Shown here in pieces: positions 20,352 through 31,564 of a stretch of DNA of 64,000 nt. The notes under the pieces are model-generated. The model saw nothing but the letters and a program-made list of their open reading frames with translations, ran no database searches and was not told the origin of the DNA. The position numbers were made by a program, and so were the translations under genes. Every line of letters begins with the position of its first letter. Position 1 is the first letter of the stretch. The stretch spans positions 1 to 64,000 of the forward strand of contig NW_017264846.1 in NCBI RefSeq assembly GCF_000149955.1, in the 5' to 3' direction. The stretch comes from Fusarium oxysporum f. sp. lycopersici 4287 (taxonomy: Eukaryota; Ascomycota; Sordariomycetes; Hypocreales; Nectriaceae).

Positions 20352-20582
20352 TCATTTCATTAGCGCCTTTTTTTTATATGGGTATTTAAATGGATTCGCA
20401 GCTGAATCCGCCGCGCAGCTAAAATAGGATAGGATAGGATAGGCGATCTCTCTTCTGGCTGCTGCTTTAATGCCTTTATAATGCTTCTTTAAATGCGGCT
20501 TGACCTCCTTGGTGACATATGCATTACGGCATACTATACAAGTCACAAATGGAAACTCGGTTAATTTGATAAATGGTAACAT
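20352..20582 (-). pseudogene. OrsD-like (DUF3505) zinc-finger fragment
   Basis: The 76-aa frame contains FPFVTCIVCRNAYVTKEVKP followed by HLKKHYKGIKAAARREI, a Cx2C...Hx3H pattern typical of the N-terminus of OrsD-like fungal proteins, which also precede RecQ-like helicases of subtelomeric elements. Only this N-terminal piece is present. The frame degenerates into a GGATA repeat, so it is treated as a remnant. Confidence 0.5.
20424..20442. repeat. Short (AGGAT)n tandem repeat
   Basis: About four tandem AGGAT units at the 3' part of the OrsD-like fragment. Confidence 0.8.
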
Positions 20583-21706
20583 CTTGGCTTCTTTGATTTT
20601 ACTTGAATATGGGATGAATGGTTGTTTTTATAACTATTTACTTATCTTAATTTTACCCTTGTTAAACTTGCTTTTGTTATTACTATGATACTAAACCTTA
20701 AATCTTGTCTGACTCGAACCTAGACTATACCTTGGCTTAGGTCTAAATCTGATCTTGACTCATCCCTTTGGCGGGTGAAAGCCCTTTCTTTGCTTATCCT
20801 GCCCCTCACTTGACTCCTTATGTCTGATGATAATTGTGAGGCCTCAAAAGCCTCACTTCAGCACCTTGAGCTGGATTGACATGTGGTTTAGTGATACTTA
20901 AGTCGACCTTTACGTACTGTCTGGGTTACAATTAGCCATTTGTTTGGAAAGAGTGGATGGAATGGTATTTCCAGTCAACTCTGGTTAAAAGACGGGACAT
21001 GATGGCTTGAACCACTCGCTGAGCCCATATATGAATGCCACGTATGAGTTAGCGTCGATCTGTTGCAGTAGTGTCGCTCTCGACCAATACAATCCACTAT
21101 GGTTGAGCTGGCGTGAATAATGATTTAATCATAGGACGCCGCTATGATGCTACAGTACATAAGCCTCAGATTCCTTTTTTCTTAGCACTTGCAATAACAG
21201 TAGTATTATACTTGGCACACTGTGTAAAAGTTGGTGCATGTGATGCATAAACTAAATACCATATGTGATTGTGACCCTTACTTGCCCCTCATATTACATT
21301 TAAGGTTTTCAACTTCTGTAACTACATGACCGTCGAAGATTGGATCCACGCCGTGGAAATATGGGGGAAAAACCCGTATCTCGTCTGTCGCCAAGCTGGT
21401 GCTGTGCATCCAGTGAACCAGGTTATCTCCAGGCTATCCCCTGATTATCCTCATCTGAGTGTCGATCTACGATTCTCGAGTCTTGGACCGCAAAACAGGA
21501 CTTCCATCAATTAATATGTGTACATACAGAAGAAGTCGTCGCTTGAAACTCATGATGCTCATCGCCAATCACAAACACGGCAACTATACAGTACCATTAA
21601 ACCCATACGTCATATTATATCCTGAATTTCTCTGACTAGACTGCAGATAATGAGTTGATTTCAGAATGATAATATTCTTAAGACCATGTCCTTTGTGGCG
21701 CCACTG
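20583..21706. other. Intergenic, no gene recognised
   Basis: Short frames only (for example 21326-21514), without recognisable domains. Confidence 0.35.
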
Positions 21707-22304
21707 TCATGCTTCCATGTGTTGGAGGCCAGAAGAACCTTGAAAATAACCTTGTTGATCACTGGTGCTGCTGTCATTGTCATCTGGCCGCGGGGCTGTA
21801 GTTATGAGTGTGATGCCCGTACCCCGATTCTCTGAAGAGGACCTTTGCCATGTCAAGTTATCCACTATTTTATATGCCTGTTTCGCAATGTACTGTTGAA
21901 TTAGAGTACATATGCAATCGTTATGCCTCAGAATTTCGGATTGGAGTTGGGAAACGTTCTCCTGAAGGTCGTTGTAGCAAGCAGCAAGCAGACTGCTGGT
22001 TTTTGGAAGATGCGGGTGATAGTTGAGTGGTAACGAAGCTCGGCTCATCCATCAAGCCACCAGCAATTTCACCATGGAAGTAATGCTCTGAAGCTGGGTT
22101 TGGGAGAGATGAAGCTTGAGAACTGGACGAGTTTGTTGGGAAGGATTGATTAGAGGAACTTATCCAATGCCATGAAATGAGGTATTCGGGCAAGTCTTGC
22201 CAGGCAAGATCAAAGAAATATTGAGTGTCAATAGGTCCATCACTTTCGATTAAAGAAGCAGTTGGGAAGTAGCTGTTTTCTGCTAGGGTTGCCGCAAAAG
22301 CCAT
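21707..22304 (-). pseudogene. ATF-type bZIP paralog lacking its basic region
   Basis: From ATG at 22302-22304 the N-terminal part aligns with the intact paralog at 23318-24148: LPEYLISWHWISSSNQS here against MPEYLIPWHWIVSSTAS there. After about 22000 the frame changes and the end of a leucine zipper follows (CYNDLQENVSQLQSEILRHN, then TLIQQYIAKQA), again matching the paralog. The whole DNA-binding basic region and the first zipper heptads are missing. A deletion plus frameshift explains this. As a protein it could not bind DNA like a bZIP factor. Confidence 0.7.
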
Positions 22305-23317
22305 AATCCGTGTATGATGGAAATTTTCCTCAATCTCTTTTCGACTTATGCCATGAATTGATGCGTGACACTTGGTGGTTAAGACTTGAGTGGTTAGAGG
22401 TGATGAAGTGTGCACAGACATTCGAATTAAACGAGTTATGGGACAAAAAAGTAACTTATGGTGCTCCAAATAAGACTTTAGGCCCTGCAGGGCTGCGGCC
22501 GTATGGGAAGCCAATTGATCATCTTGGTTTGCCTCATGAATTACCCCTACCCCATTATAGACGATGATGGCAAGGCCTGGTTGTTCATCATACTGCGGTG
22601 ATATACATCCGACTCAGATCATCTGATCTGCCTGTTCCATGCTGCCTGCAATTTGTAAACACCATCCTCGATGTCGATCGAAATCGACAGAAGCTGTGCC
22701 CGTCAAGGCCGGTTATCCGCCAAAATATGTCGATGGCCTAGTCGCAGTCTCGACCTTTAATATTGGCTCTCTGCTCGGGGCCGCAATAATTTAACTTTTG
22801 ACTATGGGTCTTATGACGATAGCATGATTTGATATGATCCTGGTGCTCTCTCCAACCCACCCAATTAAAATAATGTTATGGCTCTCTTATTAACAAGACC
22901 GCGAGGCTCATTTCTACACAATTCCCGACCGTAATTACCGCTCTGAATATTTTCCCTCTATTGGCGCAAAATAAGGTTTTTAATTTGTGTTTGGGATTTT
23001 GGGTCGGAAGATAACTGAAGTAATTCGGAGAAAAGGAAAACTAACTTCTCAGCTCATCTCGTACAACAACAAATTGAGATATGCATATTCGGAAGAGATT
23101 GAGGGCCCTCTATCAACAAGCCCCTCTTTCAACCAAACATGCGCCGCTACTTCACCTCATCTCAAATTCCGCGCACCAAACAAAACACTTCACCTTCATT
23201 GCAGACTACAATGTTATTGGTACCATGATTTCGCCGCGTTATTCCATTACCCCCCGTTACATTCCAGAAGGCCCAGGGAGTTATCTCAGGCGTTATTGCC
23301 GTCCTGACACGGACTAA
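22305..23317. other. Intergenic between bZIP paralogs
   Basis: No supported gene. Frames near 22987-23317 overlap each other and show no domain. Confidence 0.35.
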
Positions 23318-24148
23318 TTATACCTGTACCCAGCTGCTGGATGATGACTGATTAGATATCAAGCCGTCCACAGATTTGAGTGCTTCACTTGCAACGTATC
23401 GTTGAATGAGAGCACATTCACAATCGCCATGCCCCAAGAGTTGGGATTTTAGTTGGAAAACCTTCTCTTTTAGGTCGTTGCAGCAAGAAGACAGTTGTTG
23501 GTGCCGGTCTTGCAGTTCTTCCACCTGGGCGGTCAAGGAATCTTGTTCATCCTGCTTGCGAGCACGACATTTGGCAGCAGCCTGCCGGTTTCGCTCCAAG
23601 GCCTTCATGTAGCGGTCGTTCTTAGCCCGGCTCGGCTCGGTTCTCCTCCCTTGCGCATCCTTGGTTTCACAAAGCAGCCGCCTGCTTCTCGTCTTTTTAC
23701 CTGGCTTAATCCCCTTGGAAGACTCCAATGTTAAGTTAGACAGGCTCGAGTCTAGAAAAATGGCGTCGGTTGGGCTTCTCTGGCTGTTATGATGGTTTTC
23801 TGAACCGTCAGGTGTCGTGTCCCAGGTTGAGGGAGCTTGTGCTGTTGAACGATTGTATCCATTATATTGCTGGATAGTAGAGGATATGGACAATGCAGAG
23901 GATGGATTTGAAGCGTTCTCTAGACTCGCCTCTGCCAACCCACTACCAATGATATCATCTTTGATGTGGTACCCCGAGGATGGAGTCGAGAGATATAACG
24001 CTTCGGAATTGGACGAGTTCATCGTGGAAGAAGCAGTTGATGAAACAATCCAATGCCATGGAATCAGATATTCCGGCATATCTCCCCGAGCGCAATGAAA
24101 ATAAGACTGGTCTTGAGCGGACCCATCCCAGTCAACAAGGGAAGCCAT
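23318..24148 (-). CDS. ATF/CREB-type bZIP transcription factor
   Basis: About 276 aa from the first in-frame ATG (24146-24148, MASLVDWDG). The frame is open further upstream to a GTG, so an upstream exon cannot be excluded. The basic region ALERNRQAAAKCRARKQDEQ has the N-x7-R signature (invariant Asn and Arg present) and is followed by a zipper with leucines at heptad spacing (LTAQVEELQDRHQQLSSCC, LKEKVFQLKSQLLGHGDC). This arrangement, ending in CECALIQRYV, is that of fungal Atf1-type factors, which regulate stress and secondary metabolism genes. The N-terminal part is Ser/Thr-rich. It looks functional, unlike its neighbours at 21707 and 40934. Confidence 0.8.
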   Translation of the reverse strand: MASLVDWDGSAQDQSYFHCARGDMPEYLIPWHWIVSSTASSTMNSSNSEALYLSTPSSGYHIKDDIIGSGLAEASLENASNPSSALSISSTIQQYNGYNRSTAQAPSTWDTTPDGSENHHNSQRSPTDAIFLDSSLSNLTLESSKGIKPGKKTRSRRLLCETKDAQGRRTEPSRAKNDRYMKALERNRQAAAKCRARKQDEQDSLTAQVEELQDRHQQLSSCCNDLKEKVFQLKSQLLGHGDCECALIQRYVASEALKSVDGLISNQSSSSSWVQV

Positions 24149-24924
24149 GTCAAAGTCGGAATATCGAGACTTTTCTGAAGATGTAAAAATAAAGCCTGCC
24201 GCGATCTTTTTCACAGATACTTAAGACTTCAGACCAAATCTGAAATCTTAGATGACCAAACCTGTGTCAAAGGCAGTTTCAGAGCGGCGTGGGTTAATTC
24301 GCGAGAACGAAGGGTACAAAAAGGTGCAAGTTGACTCAGCCACCAGGAAACGAGAGCAACTTGAAGCAGCTGAGTGCTCACTCCGGGGATAAAACCATCG
24401 ACCGCTGCATGAAGCCATAGATCCTTTACTCTTTTTATTCTAGGACTGGCAAAGGCCAGGGTCCCCGCTTCGATTTCAGGGGTCGCCTTAACCCCAACGC
24501 AACCTTGAGTGAAGGTCTGACCATGCTTTTTATGGTACGTGCGGCGACATGCGATAACTCTCAGCTCTCATATCTTATGAGCTGTTATCTCTATATGCCC
24601 AAAGATAATCGCCAAGATACAAGGTGGAGCATCACACATATGGCACCTCTAAATCGTGAAATTCAGTCGTGATCTGCGTCACATCAGATCACCGCAATCC
24701 TGAGTTCTTGATGAACTAAAGGACTCATGACAGTGATATGACATCGCATGGTTACCTTAAAAATCTGCAGACTACTGTATGCAGGCTACGATCTATAGGC
24801 TTTGATGAAGCCATAAAAACGAGTTATCAGGTAATGATCTGATGCCGGCCGTTAGCCGCCCCCCACACGTGGAAATTATTGCTTCACTTAAATTCTTTGT
24901 GACTAAGCTAAAAATAAGGGATAA
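24149..24924. other. Intergenic, no gene recognised
   Basis: Presumed upstream region of the bZIP gene. No coding signal. Confidence 0.4.
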
Positions 24925-25623
24925 CTAATCAGCTTTTCTTCTAAAGTCCACAGCGAAGTTAATCTCTGAATTGTTGTCCCAGTACTCCTGACCATTCACA
25001 GCATATCGCACGCAAAAGAACAGAGGATTCAGGACGAACTCATCCAGATCAGACATGGCAATCCCGAAAACGAATTTGTCATACTCTTGCCCCTCTCTAG
25101 TCCTCGCCGCACGGTAATAATACGCCGGCGTCTCTGAGATGGTCTTCCAATAATCCCGCGTAAAACGGCAAACAATGGATTTCTCAAAGGCCAAGTTGGC
25201 TACTGCGACGAAGCCAAAGAGAGCCAGATGGCGCCCTGAAAAGTAGAGCCTTTCTACTCTCACAGGCATCGACTTTCGGGTGCTGTCATTTTCGGGAAAG
25301 TTGAGTGCGACAGCCTCCCATCGAGGCTGTTTGATAATTTGACTGCTGGCTAGATGTTTATGCACGGTTGAGATTTCGTACGCAGATGATCCAGTCTTCC
25401 AAATGTTGGCAGGCTTGTCGGACTTGAAAAAGTAACAGACTTGTTCCAGCTGCGAGTGGAAATCAACAGTCTTGGGTAAAGCTGGCTTTCCCTCGCCACC
25501 GCGATGACCACGGTCACTGCACATGCGTAGAGCTGGATGAGACTGCCACCAAGTCTCTTTATTTTTCTTAGGGGTCATTCTTTCATTCATGTGTGATAGC
25601 TTCGCTATAGCTGGGACGCTCAT
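24925..25623 (-). CDS. CBM21 (Gac1/PP1 regulatory subunit-like) protein, short
   Basis: Protein of 232 aa. Residues about 110-230 form a CBM21 domain: RVERLYFSGRHLALFGFVAV, NLAFEKSIVCRFTRDYWKT and a C-terminal FFCVRYAVNGQEYWDNN. This domain binds glycogen in PP1 targeting subunits such as Gac1. Upstream, KTVDF fits the PP1-docking RVxF-type pattern. It is much shorter than typical Gac1 homologs (usually several hundred residues more), so it may be a derived or 5'-shortened paralog. A close paralog lies at 49519-50559. Confidence 0.75.
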   Translation of the reverse strand: MSVPAIAKLSHMNERMTPKKNKETWWQSHPALRMCSDRGHRGGEGKPALPKTVDFHSQLEQVCYFFKSDKPANIWKTGSSAYEISTVHKHLASSQIIKQPRWEAVALNFPENDSTRKSMPVRVERLYFSGRHLALFGFVAVANLAFEKSIVCRFTRDYWKTISETPAYYYRAARTREGQEYDKFVFGIAMSDLDEFVLNPLFFCVRYAVNGQEYWDNNSEINFAVDFRRKAD

Positions 25624-28084
25624 ACTGTGAGTCTTGCCTCCATAGGTGGAAATGTGGCTCAGTGAAGAATATTAACTCCAACAGAAGGACAATGGTGAAA
25701 TGCATGAGCTTACGGACAAACTGTTGAGCTGCCCTGTCTGAGAGGAATTTGACTAAGGGTCATGTGCTGAGGATTATATAAAAGTCCGGAGACTGCTTTT
25801 TTGCTGGTCCTGTAATATATGACAAACTCCGAAATCCACGAGCAGTTCCTTGGAGGTTGGTAACTCGGCAGACCTTCTGATCGGGAAGCCGGGCTTCGGT
25901 GACATAATGAAGCATGGGTAGTGGTCTCATATCGATCTGACAACTTTATTTACTAACTTTGGACGTCTCGCGCTTTCGGGCTATGTGCACTGATTCAATA
26001 TTAATGTAACCACACAGATTCCCCTCACGATCATCACCGTCAGCGCTAGGATCATCAGATCATGCTGACCAGCCAATCACTACTTTACGTCCTGATCACA
26101 GTACTCACACGCAAGATTCCAGTCCGTGCTAGCATTTTGCCGACCCACCACAATCCCTGGACCCTGGAGCATTCACTAAACCCCGCCATTGTATGCACCC
26201 AGTGCATCTCAGCCGCAAATTTTTGCGATTGCAACATGCTCTGATCGGCGAGTTGGAAGAGAGAGAATATGATTCTCGACTCTGAGGGTAGGTGAATCTT
26301 AGAGGCTGCAATCTCCTGATTTTATATCAACAGAGCATCATGATATGACCGGGTCATCGATACTCAAACGATGAGGCTCGTGATTAAGGTTCTGTATGGA
26401 TATGGCCTCACTTCATAATGGCACCAGCAGCCACTGGATCATGGGACTCCAGGCTCGATTCTAGCCGGCCGTATTCCTCCAAGTATCTGGCAAATGAGCA
26501 TAAATTTCATTCATCTCGACTGGAGATTTGTTCAACTCGACTTTTTTCAGTCAACATACCAGATTTCACTACAGTTTAGGTCTGAAATTATTCTCCTACG
26601 TTGGGCATTGACTAGCCCCTCCTGAACCCTCTACTGTTACAAACTCTATCAGAACTTAACTGTACTGTGTGGTCAAGGGATTGCTGGTCGCCGGCTGCAT
26701 TGCGGATCGGTTTGAGTGTCTAGCCTATCCTCCTGCAAAAGCTGCGAACTATCCCATACGCATTTAAGATTTGTCCTGGCCGTTGATCTGACCAATAATC
26801 GATGTCCGCACTGAACTATATAACAAGCTTAACCCAATAACGGGCCTGGAGAGGCCTCCCTATGGCGTTGTCTAGGAAGCGGGGGTAGGCGAACCGCATC
26901 TCGGGAGTGTCACAATCTCTACAGCCCACCGCCGACACGTTAATGTTCATCGATGAAGAATGTGGGCGGCCCTGTGTGCCAAAATGACTACCTGTTCAGA
27001 GGGACACTAAGAAAAAAGGACATGCATTTTCTCCAAAACACGACTCTTATTATAAAACAAGCCAATATCCTCGTTGCTTCCAGGATAACCAAGAAAATAA
27101 TGCTTTGCATATCTCACGCATCGAAACACAACCCATACAGACCTCACGAATGTAAGAATTCTAGGTCGTTACAGCTAGGATCTTCGTGTCTGGGCGTCAT
27201 GAAGGAAACCTGGCAGGAGTGACGGCATTACCTACATATACATAAGCGGCGATCAAAAAGTCTCTTTACCAGTGACTAAAACATACTAGCCAGGCACCAG
27301 CTCTTATGAGAAGGGGTGAAAAAAAAATAAAAAATAAAAAATAAAAAATAAAAAATAGAATAAGAAGACTTTCGAGGATTATATTGTCACCTTATTGCTG
27401 TAAGGATCAGAAGTCGGACTAGAGTGGGGCTGAGGGGCATTTGATCGAGATTACAGAGAACGAGAAAGAAGTCGACATTGACAGACGGTGCTTGAAGCCC
27501 GTACCCACGTGAGTACAGTATAAATCATCCCCCTATATCTTCATCTAGCTTGGACTTACTGGATGGTTTCTCTTATTAAAATCTCAAAGCAATCTTGAGA
27601 GAAACGATTAAAATGAACAAGTGATTACTAACACTGTAAAAGCGGTACATAGGTGCTTATTAACACAAATCAATGTCAGATCAACAATTAGGGGAGTTGA
27701 TGGTATTGCTGGAGTCTAGACCATTCTTCTCATCTTTTTCAAAGTTTATTGTACCGTATCAAATCTACGTAGTATTCGACCCCCTTCTGAAAGGGGCACC
27801 AGATGACCCTCCAAGACTGTTCACCACCACCCTACCTGAGTCCGATTTATCAGAATGGTGGGAATAGCTCAGCCAACTTGTAGGGCCCATGGCTGAAGGA
27901 AAGGGTGAATTAAACGGCGGGGCCCGACGGCCGCAGGGGTGATGGATTTCGCATAAGAAATATGACAAGCAAACCATCAACATCGTCCGTCGAACAGCAA
28001 TACTACATTGCTCAAGTTCCTTTTTAATTTTATCGTCCGTCTTACGCATATCGCTTGCGTAAACTATTTACAACCAGTTCCTTT
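25624..28084. other. Intergenic, no gene recognised
   Basis: About 2.4 kb without a supported gene. Frames at 25710-25943, 26953-27222 and 27673-27867 show no domain. A microsatellite lies at 27320-27357. Confidence 0.4.
27320..27357. repeat. A-rich (AAATAA)n microsatellite
   Basis: Repeated AAATAA/AAAATA units on the plus strand. Confidence 0.85.
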
Positions 28085-29076
28085 ATGGCCACCTACGATT
28101 ATGCGACTGATCTTGGTGGGCTTTACTGGAATAAGGAAGACAGCCTAGTCGAGGTGCGTAGAGGCTGCTACCAACCCGGTTCCACCTCTAGGTGACATTC
28201 AATTTGCTTCCATTCTGGCCCTTCTGTTATTGAGACCAAATCATTATTTTGATCTCATAGCATCTAACATTCCTCGTGTCGGTTATCGCTAACAACCCGC
28301 AGCCGTCTTTTGACTCTGTCCTCAACCAATCCAGTCAAGGTAGGAAGCCTCCCAACGTTATAATGTCTCATTTGACGCTCATACAGCTTAGACACCCTTT
28401 TAGTCGACACTCCATGTGGAACCAAGGCATACGATCTTTCGACAGCTTACACTGATCCAGTATTTGCATCATTTCAAGCCTTGACGGCTTCGCCCTTTGT
28501 TGAACCGTGCACATCCGATTTTGCCTTCTCTAATGTCGGCTCATCTGTAGGCATTGACGAAATCGTCGTTCAGTCGGGTTATACGGCAGGATTTGAGACT
28601 ATGGAAGGAAATTCCACCGGTGCCACGTCTGGCACAGATGAGAAGACAATCTCGGCTCACTTACCCAAGGAAAATAGCATCAGGGACAACTGCGACGACA
28701 ACTGCCAAAACAGCGAGGGGTCCCTAAACCCGCGCGCAGAGGTCAAATTGCGTGCAGCATCTCGCAAGCCAAAGATATCTCGAAAGAAGCCAGCTATTGA
28801 CCCAAACACCCAGCAAGCTCGCGAGTGCCACAATAACATCGAGAAACAGTATCGGACCCGTTTGAAGTTGCGCTTCGAAAAGTTGCTCACGGTACTGCAA
28901 GCCTCACGGTGGGAAGACGAGAGCTCAAGAGAGGAAAGTCTTTGGAAATGAACTATTGCGTTAGCAGAGGCGACGTTTTAGATGCTGCGAGCCAGCACAT
29001 TTTAGATTTGGAGAAAGAAAACAAACGGCTTTCATGCAAAATCAAAGAGCTCAGTCAGGGTTTGATGGTTGGTTAG
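28085..29076 (+). CDS. bHLH transcription factor
   Basis: Four exons join in frame: 28085-28153, 28303-28339, 28392-28908 and 28968-29076, giving 243 aa. Introns are GT-AG (149, 52 and 59 bp). The basic region and helix 1 read ARECHNNIEKQYRTRLKLRF and EKLLTVLQAS; splicing out 28909-28967 joins directly to RGDVLDAASQHILDLEKENK, a normal loop plus helix 2. The His/Glu/Arg pattern in the basic region (H..IE..YR) fits E-box-binding fungal bHLH proteins. The unspliced reading hits a stop, which supports the intron. Exons 1 and 2 are inferred from splice sites and frame. The target genes are unknown. Confidence 0.75.
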
Positions 29077-29948
29077 GAAAAATCAAGTCTGGATAAAAGC
29101 CTCCCCGACTTAAGGCTGCGTGGTCGGTGACTTATAGCTCGTATGTGCACTGGACTCGATAATTAGATGGATGACGGTTTAAGGACATTACTTACTGGGG
29201 CTTGTATAGGAAAATTAATTGACGCAGCTTTGTAAGCCAGCCATGCCTAAAGAATGCCCTTTATAGCTTGTGTCCCGTAGATAAGCAGTGAGTAGACCGA
29301 GGAGGTGTCAGTACCTGGTGTCAGTATCGGTTGCTTGTGACATGGGTCTGGGTCGGCTGATACACCACCAGGGATCAGCTAAAACAAGAGCTTCCGTCTG
29401 GAATAGGAGGTGCATACACCCAAGGAGAATTCTGGTCTATAACCGCAAGGGCGCAAGGGCGAACAAGTTGATCACCGGAGCCCAATAAGACCAGTGAGCA
29501 AGGCATTTACGACATTTACAGTTCTATCATGCTTCAATAAAAAGTTCGACTTGCACCACCACCAGACCCCGACACTCGACTGCCCTTGTGCTAGCGTGCC
29601 GTCTGTATGGTAGTCAAGTCTAAGTTGTCAGGGTCCAGATCTAGAACCTATGAATCAGAAGATTAAATGCGAAACCAATTAAGGCAAGGAAGGATTTACC
29701 ATGGAACAAGGCGTAGTGAGAAACGACTAGGCTAGGTATGAACAAGAAGTTGCATTTGTGGGCACAAACCTTTTATCTAACGTACCAACCCTGCAACTTC
29801 ACCACTTCGTGATCCTGGCACGTTCTCTTTTGGGTCCGGATTAACACTTGGCTCGTTATTTACGGTATGAGAGGAACCAGGATATTCGCACCGTCTATGC
29901 ATGGATGCTGCCGTCACAATATGGACAATGAATATGTATAATACAAAC
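29077..29948. other. Intergenic, no gene recognised
   Basis: No supported coding region between the bHLH and RING genes. Confidence 0.4.
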
Positions 29949-30652
29949 CTACACATGCCCTAATGTAGAAGCATCATCTGCCCGATGATCCGATACATGC
30001 GCTTGGCTTGGCCTGTGCAGCACAGGCTTGGATGATGTAAAATTAACTGCGCATATGGGGCATGTATCATGTTTCGTAAGGTACCACGTAGCAATACAAT
30101 TTGAGTGGAAAGTATGCTCACACACCAGGTGACGAACCATATCAGTATCCTGAATACCCTCTAGGCATATCGCACTAAACAGGGAGGTGAGTGATCAGTC
30201 AAGTACTTCTTACAATAAATAAGAAAAGAGGACGTACCACGTCATGTCCGAACTCAGCATCGCCCAAGAGACGTGCGCTCCGTCTATAAGCTCCCGTCTC
30301 ATGTCTTTGCTTGTCTTTTGGGGAGCAATAGCATCTAGATGAGGCAAATCTCTATCTTCAATGCTGGTGGATTCTGTCGATGCAGATCTCTGGGAGGTGC
30401 TAGGCCCTTCTGCGCCTGCAATCCTGCCATATCTCACCAACCCATATAATCTATATTGGTATTAGGCGACTGAATAAGTACGAGTTTCCAATGCTTTAGA
30501 AATATATACCTCGGAATACACATGAGAAATAAAATCACCACAAGTAAAAGTGGCATTGCCATGACTGGGAGCCATCCCAGTAGTATATGTTTTGAATCTC
30601 GGTTATCAGAGTTCAGAGTGGTAACGGGAGAGGTATTGCTTATCGCAGGCAT
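29949..30652 (-). CDS. Membrane-anchored RING-H2 E3 ubiquitin ligase-like protein
   Basis: Three exons (30652-30522, 30450-30238, 30174-29949) give 189 aa. Intron 30175-30237 (63 bp) is well supported because it completes the zinc finger: CAIC before HLVCEHTFHSNC, with CPIC at the end, a C3H2C3 RING-H2. Intron 30451-30521 (71 bp, GTGTAT...ATAG) is inferred; it joins a hydrophobic segment (MAMPLLLVVILFLI) to LYGLVRYGRIAGAEG, giving one transmembrane helix followed by a cytosolic basic stretch. The layout of a short lumenal N-terminus, one helix and a RING-H2 fits the many fungal single-pass E3 ligases acting at endomembranes. The substrate is unknown. Confidence 0.7.
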
Positions 30653-30860
30653 GACCTCTACGTGTAGGGCGTATCAAAGGAGTCTGTGCCTTCCAAGCAA
30701 AGGCACACAGGCAGCCGACAGAGTTTATGTGCTTGGAATAATTCCAAACATGGCAGGTCCTGTATAGCCTGGCCTTACCTTTTAGTTTGGGTCAAGAGCG
30801 TCATGTCCCTCTCGGTTGGATCCGCCCTATGATCTGATGGACATAGTCGCCACGTCATCC

Positions 30861-31255
30861 TCAAAAATTAGTCAAAAAGACTATCTCTTCGAGCGGCACA
30901 AGACTGTAACAGGTCACTCGACCCACTTCATCCCAGCTATTCGTATAGCAAACCCAGTTTTCTACTAGCCAAACAAGCAGAAACTGCTGGAATAGCAGCA
31001 GTGGCTCTGGGGGTAAAGACTCTATCCGAAATGACCGATCTGGTAGATGAACGGGCCTGAAGTTGTAGCCACGATCAGGAACTGGGTTATTGACTGGTCG
31101 GCATGTGATATCAGTCGGCTGATCACGGAGGTTATGATCTACTCGAATGAAGCTATTGTCATCATACACGTTGGCTGCTTGGCTAGAGAGTTGTTCGATA
31201 TCCATGACAGCTCATTGAATGGATTGTATGACAATTTCAGCGGGGTCGGTTTCGC
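30861..31255 (-). pseudogene. Possible piggyBac-like transposase N-terminal remnant
   Basis: The frame reads MDIEQLSSQAANVYDDNSF (ATG at 31203-31205), then RPVNNPVPDRGYNFRP and LPPEPLLLFQQFLLVWLVEN. Protein-like sequence continues upstream in the same frame across a TGA (SETDPAEIVIQSIQ). The pattern of PPEPLxLFxxFL, an aromatic and YTN resembles the N-terminal region of fungal piggyBac-derived transposases. The catalytic part is absent. The assignment rests on memory of the family pattern and is tentative. Confidence 0.35.
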
Positions 31256-31564
31256 TAACGCTTGAAGTCACTACCATGTACCCCTGGTTGCGTGGGGGCC
31301 GTGTGGGGCTCAGTACGGAGGTGTTGCCTTACACCAGTCAAAGGGATACGTAGATAGGAAAGAAGTATATCTTGAGGTGCTATCCTTAGGGTTTTGCACA
31401 GGATCCAGATATTTGAAATAACGTCCGTCACCCAAAGACTGGCCACCCCCACAGACCGGCGACCTCACTTTTAACCCAGCCACCCAATTTATATGTACTT
31501 TAAACAGTCATAACTCTACCAATTTAATTCCAATTAATTTCAAACTAACGCCAATCAATTCAAA

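Noticed and set aside
23406..23734. Plus-strand frames opposite the bZIP gene
   Set aside because: They are shadows of the zipper and basic region on the minus strand.
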